Origin: Lagierella sp.
GTDB lineage: Bacteria; Bacillota; Clostridia; Tissierellales; Peptoniphilaceae
Direction of reading: 5' to 3'
Assembly: GCF_029983815.1 (NCBI RefSeq)
Contig: NZ_JASBYU010000002.1
Span: 62,001-126,000 of the forward strand
Length of the DNA: 64,000 nt
Part shown: positions 26,827 through 35,137 of the stretch, piece after piece
Position numbering within the stretch: position 1 is the first letter of the stretch
Layout of the letters: the number at the start of each line of letters is the position of its first letter
Notes under the pieces: model-generated
Seen by the model: the letters and a program-made list of their open reading frames with translations, nothing else
Database searches by the model: none
What the model was told of the DNA's origin: nothing
Program-made: the position numbers and the translations under genes

Positions 26827-29271
26827 ATGATAATTGCTCATAAAGATAATAACGACAGGACACAGAGTCTAGAGGATCATTTATTAAATGTAGCTCTACA
26901 TTGTAAAGAACTAGGTGATAAGGTAGGACTTGGGAATTTTTGTTTTTTAGCAGGTGCTCTTCATGACTGTGGGAAGGCAGATAGGCGCTTTCAAAATAAG
27001 ATAATAAATGGTTCTACGGAAAAGGTTATACATTCTAGTGCGGGGGTGAAGTATATATTCACTCTAGCAAGGCAGTTATATAAAAAAGGAATGAAGAACT
27101 ATGGGGATTTTATTGAAACTGCTTCATATGTAATAGGAGCGCACCATGGTCTTTTTGATTCTCTTCGAACAGATGATAATAATAATTATTTTAGCTCAAT
27201 TCACTATAAGTGTTTCTATGACAAAGAGGGTGACTATAATTATGAAGATGATATATTAGGGTTTTTAAAAGAATTTGAAAAATTAATAATTGAGAAAACG
27301 GGAAAAAGTTTTAGTGATTATTTTTTGAAGGCCCATGAGGAATATGTAGAAGTATTTAATAGACTTGACCTTGACAAAACAAATCGAAAAGAATTTGAAT
27401 TTTATAATTTTATAACGGTGAGACTGCTACTTTCTATTTTAAAGACGGCAGATGTCTTAGATACAATAAACTCTATTGAAGAAGTAATTCCAAGAGAGAG
27501 AGAATTTGTTTCAGGGGAAGCGCTTTTAAAATCTATAGAAGATGTATATAAAAAGTTTGGAGAACCTAAGTCGAAGATTAATAAAGTAAAGACAAAAATT
27601 GCTGACGAAGTTAAAAACAAGGGATTTATCAATGGACCAGGAGTTTATAAACTGGATATACCAACTGGATCTGGAAAGACTTTGGCTTCTTCTAGATATG
27701 CAGCGGCGGCTATTTCTACCGGGAAATTTGAAAAACTTATTTATGTTACGGCATTCTTATCGGTGCTAGAACAAAATGCTCAAGAGTTAAAAAAAGTTTT
27801 TGGAGACGAAAATGTGTTGGAGCATCATTCCAATATAGTAGAAGATTCAAATGAAATAGATGAATATAAAGAAGATACAATTGAATTTAAAAATAAAGAA
27901 TATTTGATTGATACTTGGGATGAAAGAATTGTTGCAACTACAATGGTTCAGTTTTTTAATTCATTGATGAAAGGAAAATCTGGAAATATAAGAAGATTTG
28001 CCTCTCTTATCAATTCTGTAATTGTATTGGATGAGGTTCAATCTCTACCCATAGAAACAACGTATATATTTAATCTTTTCTGTAATTATTTATCTAGAAT
28101 AATGGGGGTTAATTTAGTTTTATGTACTGCAACACAACCGGATTTTGATAATGAAAATATAGAATATAGAATAAAATATGGTGGATTAAATGAAGAAGAG
28201 GATTCCCTTTATACAATGAGTGAAGAGGATATGAAACCTTTTAGAAGGAATAAAATTAGTCTTCTAAATGGGACGACGGAAGAAGCATCTATTGAAGATA
28301 TAATAAAAGAGATTGAGATGCATAAGGATAGATCTACACTTATCATTGTTAATACAAAGAAGACAGCAACACTAATATTTAATGAGATTGAAGAAAAATA
28401 TAATGATTGCTACCTATTATCAACGGATTTTTGTCCGGCTCATAGAAAAGATATTATTAAAGAGATGAAGGAAAAACTAAACCTAGGAGTTCCTGTAATA
28501 TGTGTAAGCACTCAACTCATAGAAGCTGGCGTGGACATTGACTTTCAAAGTCTCATTAGGTCCTTTGCAGGCATAGATTCTCTTTGTCAGGCAGATGGAA
28601 GGTGTAATAGAGCAGGACTATTGGAGTTTGGGGAAGTAAAACTAGTAAATTTATCAAATGAAATAGAATGTACAAAGTATCTTAAAGGAGTAAACCATAA
28701 AAAAGAAATTGCTAATGTAATTTTATCAATCTATCGAGACGAATTAGACTTAAATAAGTTAAACGGACCTTTCTATGATAAATACTTTAGCAACAGAGCT
28801 GAATTAATGAGTTATCCCTTGGAAGAAGATAAGTTGGATTTATTTGGGCTAATAACAGAAAAGAAAATTTACAACGATTATAAAGATGTGTCTTCTGGTG
28901 CTACATCATCGAAACCTTTTAGTAGCGTCAACCAACCATTTAAAAAAATTAGTGAAATATTTGAATTAATTGATGAAGACTCACAAGAAGGTGTTATTGT
29001 ATATTATCGCGATAATGAGGAAATAATTGAAGAGTTGATTGATATGGTCAAAGAATATGAAAAGACATATGATGGATTGTTATTAAAGAAAATCAAGAAG
29101 ATACTAAAAAGTTTACAACCTTACACAGTAAATGTAAGAAAGTCTGATATACACGATAGAAATTTCATAAAATACTTGGATGGTAAGATTTCAATTTTAC
29201 CAAAAGAACTTTACTCCAATAAAAGAGGGTTAGATATAAAAAGACTGGATGAGGCAAATTTGATTTTTTAA
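26827..29271 (+). CDS. cas3: Cas3 helicase-nuclease, type I-C
   Basis: An 814-residue fusion of an N-terminal HD nuclease (His18-type start EDHLLNVALHC, then GALHDCGKADRRF with His46-Asp47, then GAHHGLFDSL) and a superfamily 2 helicase. The helicase has Walker A DIPTGSGKT near residue 280, DEVQ in VLDEVQSLP near 400, CTATQPDF, and STQLIEAGVDID with QADGRCNRAG. It unwinds and degrades DNA marked by Cascade. The ribosome site GAGGTGAT precedes the ATG. A 222-base gap with its own promoter separates it from cas5c, so cas3 can be expressed independently of the effector genes. Confidence 0.96.
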   Translation: MIIAHKDNNDRTQSLEDHLLNVALHCKELGDKVGLGNFCFLAGALHDCGKADRRFQNKIINGSTEKVIHSSAGVKYIFTLARQLYKKGMKNYGDFIETASYVIGAHHGLFDSLRTDDNNNYFSSIHYKCFYDKEGDYNYEDDILGFLKEFEKLIIEKTGKSFSDYFLKAHEEYVEVFNRLDLDKTNRKEFEFYNFITVRLLLSILKTADVLDTINSIEEVIPREREFVSGEALLKSIEDVYKKFGEPKSKINKVKTKIADEVKNKGFINGPGVYKLDIPTGSGKTLASSRYAAAAISTGKFEKLIYVTAFLSVLEQNAQELKKVFGDENVLEHHSNIVEDSNEIDEYKEDTIEFKNKEYLIDTWDERIVATTMVQFFNSLMKGKSGNIRRFASLINSVIVLDEVQSLPIETTYIFNLFCNYLSRIMGVNLVLCTATQPDFDNENIEYRIKYGGLNEEEDSLYTMSEEDMKPFRRNKISLLNGTTEEASIEDIIKEIEMHKDRSTLIIVNTKKTATLIFNEIEEKYNDCYLLSTDFCPAHRKDIIKEMKEKLNLGVPVICVSTQLIEAGVDIDFQSLIRSFAGIDSLCQADGRCNRAGLLEFGEVKLVNLSNEIECTKYLKGVNHKKEIANVILSIYRDELDLNKLNGPFYDKYFSNRAELMSYPLEEDKLDLFGLITEKKIYNDYKDVSSGATSSKPFSSVNQPFKKISEIFELIDEDSQEGVIVYYRDNEEIIEELIDMVKEYEKTYDGLLLKKIKKILKSLQPYTVNVRKSDIHDRNFIKYLDGKISILPKELYSNKRGLDIKRLDEANLIF

Positions 29272-29290
29272 TACGAGTTATGTAGATAGG

Positions 29291-29369
29291 GATAATAAAA
29301 TAGAGCACTACTTTATTATCTCCTATAAGATACTAAAAATATTTCAATCCCCACAGTCACACTGTGATA
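29291..29369 (-). ncRNA. Candidate crRNA-like autorepressor RNA (CreR-type): lone diverged repeat plus 17-20 base guide
   Basis: On the minus strand, 29366-29352 form a hairpin CACAGT/ACTGTG with loop GTG, followed by GGGATTGAAAT (29351-29341). The last ten of these bases equal the 3' end of the array repeat, while the stem sequence is entirely different yet still pairs. The guide that follows begins ATTTTTAGTATCTTATA (29340-29324). It matches the minus strand of the cas5c promoter (29433-29417) at 15 of 17 positions, mismatching only at positions 6 and 12. The target is preceded exactly by TTC, the usual type I-C PAM. A nine-base stem (29320-29312 with 29299-29291) then closes the RNA. No second repeat follows. 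crRNA-like regulators of this kind (CreR/CreA) are known from other CRISPR types; activity here is inferred. Confidence 0.75.
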
Positions 29370-29374
29370 AAAAT

Positions 29375-29383
29375 ATTATAACA
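29375..29383 (-). promoter_or_regulatory. Extended -10 promoter for the crRNA-like RNA
   Basis: Minus-strand TGTTATAAT (extended -10) lies so that transcription would start near 29368, one or two bases before the diverged repeat hairpin. No good -35 is visible; 17 bases upstream the sequence is GTCAAA. The upstream part of this promoter overlaps the -35 of the divergent cas5c promoter. Confidence 0.55.
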
Positions 29384-29398
29384 TAAGTCGGTATTAAT

Positions 29399-29436
29399 TT
29401 GACTCAAACAGATATTTATAATATACTTAAAATGAA
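29399..29436 (+). promoter_or_regulatory. Promoter of cas5c-8c-7c-4-1-2 containing the predicted target of the crRNA-like RNA
   Basis: TTGACT at 29399-29404, a 17-base spacer and TATACT at 29422-29427 form a near-ideal sigma-A promoter, with a start near 29434. On the minus strand a TTC PAM (29436-29434) and the guide-matching sequence (29433-29417) cover the -10. A 35-base Cascade footprint would end exactly at 29399 and cover the whole promoter. Confidence 0.8.
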
Positions 29437-29493
29437 GTTAACACTAATTGAAAAGGTGTTAAATATTTCTTAATTGAACATGGAGGTGAAAAA

Positions 29494-30207
29494 ATGGAAA
29501 GATCTAAATTCTTTTATATTAGAGTTACAGGTGATTATGCTATGTTTACAGCTCCAGAAACTAAAGCTGGTGGAGAAGCTATCTCATATAGCGTATGCAC
29601 AAGACAAGCGCTTCATGGAATAGTTGATGCTTGCTATTTTAAGCCTGTACTAGTTAATGTTATTGATGAAGTTAAGGTTATAAACCAGATAAGAACTCAT
29701 ACCATGGGATCTAGAGCTCTATATTCAAATGGAAGCCCTGGACTTAATTATATTACAGCTCTAGAAAATGTGGAGTATCTTGTTAAATTTCATTTTGAAT
29801 GGAATTTGGCAAGGGAAGATATGAAAAACGATAGAAATATGAAAAAGCATGAGGCCATTATGGAAAGGTCTTTAGAAAGAGGAGGAAGAAGAGATGTTTT
29901 TCTTGGTGTAAGGCAATTTGTAGGCTTTGTTGAAAAAATTGATGAAATAGAATATACAAACTCAACTTCTTTTTACGAAGACCAAAAGATAAATTTTGGA
30001 ATAATGTTTCACTCATTTATTTATCCAGACAAGCCAGGGGAAAAACTTATCTCTTGTTATACGGATATAGTGATGGAAGATGGAATAATAAAATTCCCAT
30101 CTCAAGAGGAATGCTTAATCAAAAACACTTTATCCAATTACACTTTTAAATACCCAAAGGAATATAGAAGTGTTGACGAAGAGTATGAACAATATATGAA
30201 GTTATAG
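29494..30207 (+). CDS. cas5c: Cas5c, pre-crRNA endonuclease and Cascade subunit
   Basis: A 237-residue Cas5 of the Csd5/Cas5d type. It has the N-terminal ferredoxin-like strand FFYIRVTGDYAMFTAPE, VCTRQALHGIVDACYFKP, the RTHTMGSRALYSN segment and GGRRDVFLGVRQFVGFVE near the end of the glycine-rich region. In type I-C systems Cas5c replaces Cas6: it cuts the repeat transcript at the base of the hairpin and then stays on the 5' handle. The diverged repeat of the crRNA-like RNA keeps both recognition features. The start follows GGAGGTGAAAAA. First gene of the operon driven from 29399. Confidence 0.95.
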   Translation: MERSKFFYIRVTGDYAMFTAPETKAGGEAISYSVCTRQALHGIVDACYFKPVLVNVIDEVKVINQIRTHTMGSRALYSNGSPGLNYITALENVEYLVKFHFEWNLAREDMKNDRNMKKHEAIMERSLERGGRRDVFLGVRQFVGFVEKIDEIEYTNSTSFYEDQKINFGIMFHSFIYPDKPGEKLISCYTDIVMEDGIIKFPSQEECLIKNTLSNYTFKYPKEYRSVDEEYEQYMKL

Positions 30208-30218
30208 GAGGTGAAAAT

Positions 30219-32195
30219 GTGGGCTTTTTGACAGATTTACTAGAATCTTATAATAAAGCAGAGGACTTAAAGCTAGTAGATAAATATACTGCTAATGATA
30301 CTGTGCTCCTACCAGTGTATCATAATATTATGAATTCTAATGGAAATAATATAGTTCTTTTAACATTGACGAAGGAATCCCAAATTATTCAAGCAGAGTT
30401 CATGAAAAAGATGGACAAAAATGGTGACACAAAATTATTTGAAACTTATATTGTTTTTCCAGTTACTATGAATTCGGGAGCTAGAACATCAGGTAAATGT
30501 GCTCATCCTATAGTAGATAATTTTTCATACTTAAGCACTCTAGATGAAATTAAGCATGAAATGTACTTAAGCGGATTGAGAGATTTTTATGATTATGTTA
30601 AAGATGATAAAGTTAAGATATTTCTAAGATCGATCATAGGTGCAGTCGAAGATAAAGATTTTTTCAATAGGGTTGTAGATAAGATATATGGAAAAAATCT
30701 CATTAGTATAGATAAGACTAAGGTGAAATATCAGTATGTTGAGGAAACTAAATCAGGAGAAAAAATTAAAGAAGCAACTTTAGATTTTAAAGATGTATAT
30801 GTAAACTTTAAAGTAATTGCAGATAAAGGCAGAGATTATACTGTTACAGACTTTACAGATCTTCACAGAGAATTCATAGATTATATTGATTCTCAACGGA
30901 AAAATCTAGGGATATGTAATATTAGTGGAAAAGAAGAAGAAATAGTAGATAAGCACCGAGGAATTTTGGGCAATGCGAAAGTTATTTCTGTCAGCAATAA
31001 CAGAGAGACTTATTTTGGAAGATTTAAAGATGGATCTGAAGTTATACAGGTGGGATATGAGTCATCGGAAAAAGTTCATTTAATGATTAAATACCTTTTA
31101 GAGAATAATAATACAAGAGTTTGGTTGGGTTCGGGGCAGTATTTAATTAACTGGTTTAGCGATGACATACAGAATAAGAGTGGTTTAGATCCTTCAAATT
31201 CAGCAAAGCAAAAGGATGAAAATGTTAATAGCAAAGAAAATTTTTTAGGATATATTGAAAAGGACGAAATAGAAGAAGAGATAGATGATTTTACACCGAA
31301 TGAAGGAAATAAAAATGTTGGGGAATCATTTATTAAAGGCAAAAAAATGTTCTCTGATAATTCTAATTATTATGCCATGATATTGGACAAATCTAGTAAT
31401 GGAAGAATTTCTATAAAATATTACAACAAGATAAAATCTTCCCAACTTTTACTAAACTTAAACGCTTGGGGAGAAAAATATAAATGGTATAGAAAGACTG
31501 AGGACAAAAAATCTTATGAGGAGTACATTCCTTCATTAGGTCAAATACTACTGTCTTCCTATGGGATAGAGAGAGATGGGAAGCTGGTTTTAGATAATGA
31601 TAATTTCAAAAAAGATCAATTTAGAAAATTAGTCATTTCGGTTATCGAAGGTAGAGATATACCGGATAATTTGACAAGAATGCTAAAGTTAAATATCAGA
31701 AATAGAATCAAATATGACAAACAATGGTTAACAATTATGTATATAGCTCTTGCCATATTGAGCAAAGAAAGAAAGGAGGATTTTAATATGAAAGAACTAG
31801 AAAGTCAAACAGTATCTTACTTATATGGAAGATTGCTTTCTGTTTATGAAAGAATAGAAAGTGCAGTCTTTGATAAATTGACTAAAGAAAAGAAAGATAA
31901 TTCCGGTGGAGTTCGTATCACTAATGCAGAAAAATTTTGGAATTCCTTTACTAATAAACCTGCAACTATGAGCGAAGTTTTAGAATCAAAGACAAAGGTT
32001 TATGAAATGAAGCTAAAAGCTGAGAAACCTGGTTTATCTATAATCTACAATCAGGAAAAACAAGAAATTTATGAAGCGTTGGCAAATTTAGGAGAAAAGC
32101 AGGAGTTAAATGCTCCATTAGATTATGAGTTTATCTTTGGATATTACGGAGAAACAAAAAAATTATTTACTAAGAAGGGAGATAAAGATGAATAA
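30219..32195 (+). CDS. cas8c: Cas8c (Csd1), large subunit of type I-C Cascade
   Basis: A 658-residue Csd1-family protein beginning GFLTDLLESYNKAED, with HPIVDNFSYLSTL, a NISGKEEEIVDKH segment, RVWLGSGQYLINWFSDD-type motif (shown in part) and the SPQLL-like helical middle. The large subunit recognises the PAM and recruits Cas3. Translation begins with GTG at 30219 behind TAGGAGGTGAAAAT; an ATG two bases earlier is out of frame. The gene starts 11 bases after cas5c and overlaps cas7c by 8 bases. Its last 135 codons also appear to be translated separately as Cas11c. Confidence 0.94.
   Translation: MGFLTDLLESYNKAEDLKLVDKYTANDTVLLPVYHNIMNSNGNNIVLLTLTKESQIIQAEFMKKMDKNGDTKLFETYIVFPVTMNSGARTSGKCAHPIVDNFSYLSTLDEIKHEMYLSGLRDFYDYVKDDKVKIFLRSIIGAVEDKDFFNRVVDKIYGKNLISIDKTKVKYQYVEETKSGEKIKEATLDFKDVYVNFKVIADKGRDYTVTDFTDLHREFIDYIDSQRKNLGICNISGKEEEIVDKHRGILGNAKVISVSNNRETYFGRFKDGSEVIQVGYESSEKVHLMIKYLLENNNTRVWLGSGQYLINWFSDDIQNKSGLDPSNSAKQKDENVNSKENFLGYIEKDEIEEEIDDFTPNEGNKNVGESFIKGKKMFSDNSNYYAMILDKSSNGRISIKYYNKIKSSQLLLNLNAWGEKYKWYRKTEDKKSYEEYIPSLGQILLSSYGIERDGKLVLDNDNFKKDQFRKLVISVIEGRDIPDNLTRMLKLNIRNRIKYDKQWLTIMYIALAILSKERKEDFNMKELESQTVSYLYGRLLSVYERIESAVFDKLTKEKKDNSGGVRITNAEKFWNSFTNKPATMSEVLESKTKVYEMKLKAEKPGLSIIYNQEKQEIYEALANLGEKQELNAPLDYEFIFGYYGETKKLFTKKGDKDE
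31788..32195 (+). CDS. cas11c: Cas11c, internal in-frame small subunit within cas8c
   Basis: Inside cas8c, AAAGGAGG (31772-31779) stands eight bases before an in-frame ATG at 31788, encoding MKELESQTVSYLYGRLLSVY and onward to the cas8c stop (135 residues, helical). Such a strong ribosome site in the middle of a gene is not expected by chance and lies where type I-C systems are known to make Cas11c by internal initiation. The product would form the belly of Cascade. The predicted start and length agree with that model. Confidence 0.82.
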   Translation: MKELESQTVSYLYGRLLSVYERIESAVFDKLTKEKKDNSGGVRITNAEKFWNSFTNKPATMSEVLESKTKVYEMKLKAEKPGLSIIYNQEKQEIYEALANLGEKQELNAPLDYEFIFGYYGETKKLFTKKGDKDE

Positions 32196-33027
32196 GGTTG
32201 ATTTTTTAGTTACTTTTACGGTTAAAGGAGCAAATTGTAATGGGGATCCTCTAGCTGGCAATATGCCTAGAACTGATTCAATGGGTTACGGTGAAGTTAC
32301 TGATGTATGTATTAAAAGAAAAATAAGAAATAGAATGCAGGATTTAGACAAGGATATTTTTGTGCAAGCGAAAGAAAGAACAAAAGATGGAGCAAATTCT
32401 TTAGAAGCTAGGTATAAAATCTATTTTAACAAAGACAATAAGGATGAAGAAGTCGAAAAGTCATTTAATGAAAAATGGTTAGATGTTAGATCCTTTGGAC
32501 AAGTAATTACATTTGATAAAAGATCTATTGGGATTAGAGGGCCTGTATCCATTACAATGGCTAAATCATTAAGTCCAATTATAATAAATTCTACTCAAAT
32601 TACAAGATCTTGCAATGGTATGGAACCTAAAAATGATAAGGCAAGATCTTCAGATACTATGGGAACTAAACATAGTGTAGAATTTGGAACTTACTTCTTT
32701 AGTGGAGCAATAAATTCTTATATTGCAGAGAAAACTGGATTTAATGAAGAAGATAAAGAAATAATAAAAAAATGTTTAAAAACTTTATTTATAAATGACA
32801 CCTCGTCTGCAAGACCAGATGGAAGTATGGAAATTAAAGAAATATTTTGGTTCGAACATAAAAATGAAATTGGAAATGTTTCTAGCGCCAAAATAAGAGC
32901 TTTATTGGAATATGAAGACTTAGCACAAGCCGATTCTTATGAAGACTATAAGATAAGACTAAATGAAGAAAAATTAGAGGAGTATAAAAAGTTAGGAATT
33001 AAATATTCTCATATCGAAGGTATTTAA
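32188..33027 (+). CDS. cas7c: Cas7c (Csd2), backbone subunit of type I-C Cascade
   Basis: A 279-residue Csd2/Csh2-family protein opening VDFLVTFTVKGANCNGDP with DSMGYGEVTDVCIKRKIRNR, then RSFGQVITFD and GIRGPVSITMAKSLSPI (RNA-binding thumb region). Multiple copies coat the crRNA guide and flip out every sixth base. The start at ATG 32188 follows AAGGGAGATAA and overlaps the cas8c stop; the frame stays open for 21 codons upstream without a site. Cas4 follows after 5 bases. Confidence 0.95.
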   Translation: MNKVDFLVTFTVKGANCNGDPLAGNMPRTDSMGYGEVTDVCIKRKIRNRMQDLDKDIFVQAKERTKDGANSLEARYKIYFNKDNKDEEVEKSFNEKWLDVRSFGQVITFDKRSIGIRGPVSITMAKSLSPIIINSTQITRSCNGMEPKNDKARSSDTMGTKHSVEFGTYFFSGAINSYIAEKTGFNEEDKEIIKKCLKTLFINDTSSARPDGSMEIKEIFWFEHKNEIGNVSSAKIRALLEYEDLAQADSYEDYKIRLNEEKLEEYKKLGIKYSHIEGI

Positions 33028-33032
33028 TTGAA

Positions 33033-33686
33033 ATGAGAAAATACAAAGAAGAGGATTATCTAATGCTTAGTGGCATACAACACTTTTGTTTCTGTAAACG
33101 AAGTTGGAGTCTAATTCATGTAGAACAATTATGGGAGGAAAACTATTATACTATTGATGGTATGATAAAACATGAAAAAGTGGATAATCCTTTTATAAAA
33201 GAAAAAAGAAAGAATATTTTCTACTCTAGATCTGTACCTATTTCTTCAAGTAAGCTAGGATTAAATGGGATAATAGATATGGTAGAATTTATTAAAGATG
33301 GAGAGGGAGTCAATGTTCCAGGCAAAAAAGGACTTTGGAAACCCTATGTTATAGAATATAAGAGAGGGAAAGAAAAACCAGACTTAAGGGACATCTCTCA
33401 GCTAGTTGCCCAGGTGATCTGTCTTGAAGAGGATTTAAATTGTCATATTGAGAAGTCTTTTATCTATTACTTTAAAACTAATACTCGACTTGAAGTTGAT
33501 ATTGATGAAGAAAAGAGAGAATTTGTAATAGACACAGTAAAAGAGATGCACGATATGTTTGAAAACAGAATTACACCAGATGCTGAATTCTATAAAAAAT
33601 GTACGCTATGTTCATTGTATGATCTATGTATGCCTAGGATAACAAAGAAAAGAAAATCAATAGAAAATTATCTATACGGTGATTGA
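33033..33686 (+). CDS. cas4: Cas4 exonuclease, adaptation factor
   Basis: A 217-residue RecB-like nuclease with four cysteines for a 4Fe-4S cluster (FCFCKRSW near the start; CTLCSLYDLCMPR near the end), the catalytic lysine motif YVIEYKRGKEKPD and QLVAQVICLEE. Cas4 trims prespacers and selects the correct PAM before integration. The start ATG is only 5 bases after the cas7c stop, and the gene overlaps the open frame of cas1. Confidence 0.95.
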   Translation: MRKYKEEDYLMLSGIQHFCFCKRSWSLIHVEQLWEENYYTIDGMIKHEKVDNPFIKEKRKNIFYSRSVPISSSKLGLNGIIDMVEFIKDGEGVNVPGKKGLWKPYVIEYKRGKEKPDLRDISQLVAQVICLEEDLNCHIEKSFIYYFKTNTRLEVDIDEEKREFVIDTVKEMHDMFENRITPDAEFYKKCTLCSLYDLCMPRITKKRKSIENYLYGD

Positions 33687-33687
33687 T

Positions 33688-34722
33688 ATGAAAAAACTTT
33701 TGAATGTACTGTATGTCACAAGAGAAGATGCATATCTTGCAAAAGAAGGAGAAAACATTGTAATAAAGGAATATGGGAAAGTTATAGGAAGATTTCCTAT
33801 CCATATTTTAGAAGGGATAATCTGTTTTAATTATCAAGGCGCTAGTCCTGATTTAATAAAAATGTGTGGAGACAATAATATTATTATTGCTTTTATGACT
33901 CCCCAAGGAAGATATTGCGGAAGATATATTGGAAAGAGTAGTGGAAATGTACTTGTGAGAAGAGAGCAATATAGACTTGCTGACGGCGAAGAATCTTTAG
34001 AATTTGTAAGAAACATTGTTTATGCAAAAGGATATAATTCTAAGAAGATAATAAAGTCCTTTGTAAAAGATCACAAAGAAATTGTCGATTTACAGAGAAT
34101 TGATAAATCCATTGCTTTGATAGATAAGGCTCTTGATGATATTAAAATATCACAAGATAAAGATAGCTTGAGGGGTTTAGAAGGAGTAGTTGCAAAAGCC
34201 TATTTCGATATATTTGACGAAATGATTTTACAACAAAGAGAAGATTTTTATTTTGTGGGGCGGAATAGGAGGCCACCTAGAGATAGAGTAAATACTTTAC
34301 TTTCATTTCTATATACTGTATTAACTTATGATTGTCAGTCTGCCTTAGAAGCTGAAGGTATAGATAGTTATGTTGGATTTATGCATGTAGATAGACCGGG
34401 GAGAATCTCAATGGCTCTTGATTTATGTGAAGAAATGAGAAGTTATTTAGTAGATAGACTCTGCCTCTCACTAATTAATTTACGTATAATTAAGCCTGTA
34501 GATTTTGAAATAAAAGAAAATGAAGCAGTACTTCTTAATGATAAGGGCAAACAAAAGGTGATTAAAGCTTGGCAGGAAAATAAAAATAGGGAAATAAAAC
34601 ATCCATTCATTGGAGAAAAAATTAAACTTGGATTACTACCCCATGTACAAGCAAGATTACTTAATAGATACTTACGAGGAGACCTGGAAAGTTATCCTCC
34701 ATTTGTTATAAGAGGTAATTAA
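33688..34722 (+). CDS. cas1: Cas1 integrase, type I-C
   Basis: A 344-residue Cas1 with the metal-binding glutamate in LRGLEGVVAKAYFDIF, the RRPPRDRVNTLLSFLYTVL segment, the catalytic histidine in VGFMHVDRPGR and the aspartates in ALDLCEEMR. It inserts new spacers at the leader end together with Cas2. I place the start at ATG 33688, which has GGTGAT at a suitable distance; an ATG at 33679 is possible and would overlap cas4 by 8 bases. Confidence 0.95.
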   Translation: MKKLLNVLYVTREDAYLAKEGENIVIKEYGKVIGRFPIHILEGIICFNYQGASPDLIKMCGDNNIIIAFMTPQGRYCGRYIGKSSGNVLVRREQYRLADGEESLEFVRNIVYAKGYNSKKIIKSFVKDHKEIVDLQRIDKSIALIDKALDDIKISQDKDSLRGLEGVVAKAYFDIFDEMILQQREDFYFVGRNRRPPRDRVNTLLSFLYTVLTYDCQSALEAEGIDSYVGFMHVDRPGRISMALDLCEEMRSYLVDRLCLSLINLRIIKPVDFEIKENEAVLLNDKGKQKVIKAWQENKNREIKHPFIGEKIKLGLLPHVQARLLNRYLRGDLESYPPFVIRGN

Positions 34723-34723
34723 A

Positions 34724-35017
34724 ATGATGGTATTAATAACCTATGACGTCAACACAGAAACAAGAGAAGGAAAATCACGGCTCAGAAGGGTAGCAAAACA
34801 GTGTGTTAACTATGGGCAGAGAGTACAAAATTCGGTTTTTGAATGTAGCTTGAATCCTGCACAGCTTAGAAAGCTGGAGAAGATTCTATTAGATATAATA
34901 GACGAGAAAACAGATAGCATTCGATTCTATAATCTAGGGAAAAGCTGGAAATCTCGGGTAAAGAGTATAGGAAGAGATGATAGCTATAATCCAGATGAAG
35001 ATTTACTTATGCTGTAG
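34724..35017 (+). CDS. cas2: Cas2, adaptation subunit
   Basis: A 97-residue protein with the Cas2 core MVLITYDVNTETREGKSRLR and VQNSVFECSLNP. Cas2 forms the central dimer of the spacer integration complex with Cas1. Two adjacent ATGs (34724, 34727) can start it. It is the last gene of the operon; the array leader begins just after its stop. Confidence 0.95.
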   Translation: MMVLITYDVNTETREGKSRLRRVAKQCVNYGQRVQNSVFECSLNPAQLRKLEKILLDIIDEKTDSIRFYNLGKSWKSRVKSIGRDDSYNPDEDLLML

Positions 35018-35137
35018 AACCTGGCTTGCACATAAAAAGTGGGAGTCTTCGAAGGAAAAACATGGTTTTTTATTAAATTTTCGACCTAAAAAGAGAAAAG
35101 GAAAATTTAAATAGCCGTAAAACGTTGAAAATTTACG
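35018..35137 (+). promoter_or_regulatory. CRISPR leader
   Basis: One hundred and twenty bases between cas2 and the first repeat, A+T-rich with purine runs, and without a reading frame. By position it must hold the array promoter and the integration signals. Near its end GTAAA and TTTAC (in CCGTAAAACG...ATTTACGG) can pair next to the first repeat. Confidence 0.75.

Noticed and set aside
29272..29340. A second diverged repeat closing the crRNA-like unit
   Set aside because: No handle-like GATTGAAAT is found there; only an A/T-rich hairpin.
29432..29473. A 13-codon mini-ORF just after the cas5c promoter, considered as a CreT-like toxin
   Set aside because: The predicted transcription start lies at or after its ATG, no ribosome site precedes it, and its codons are not the rare runs expected of such a toxin.
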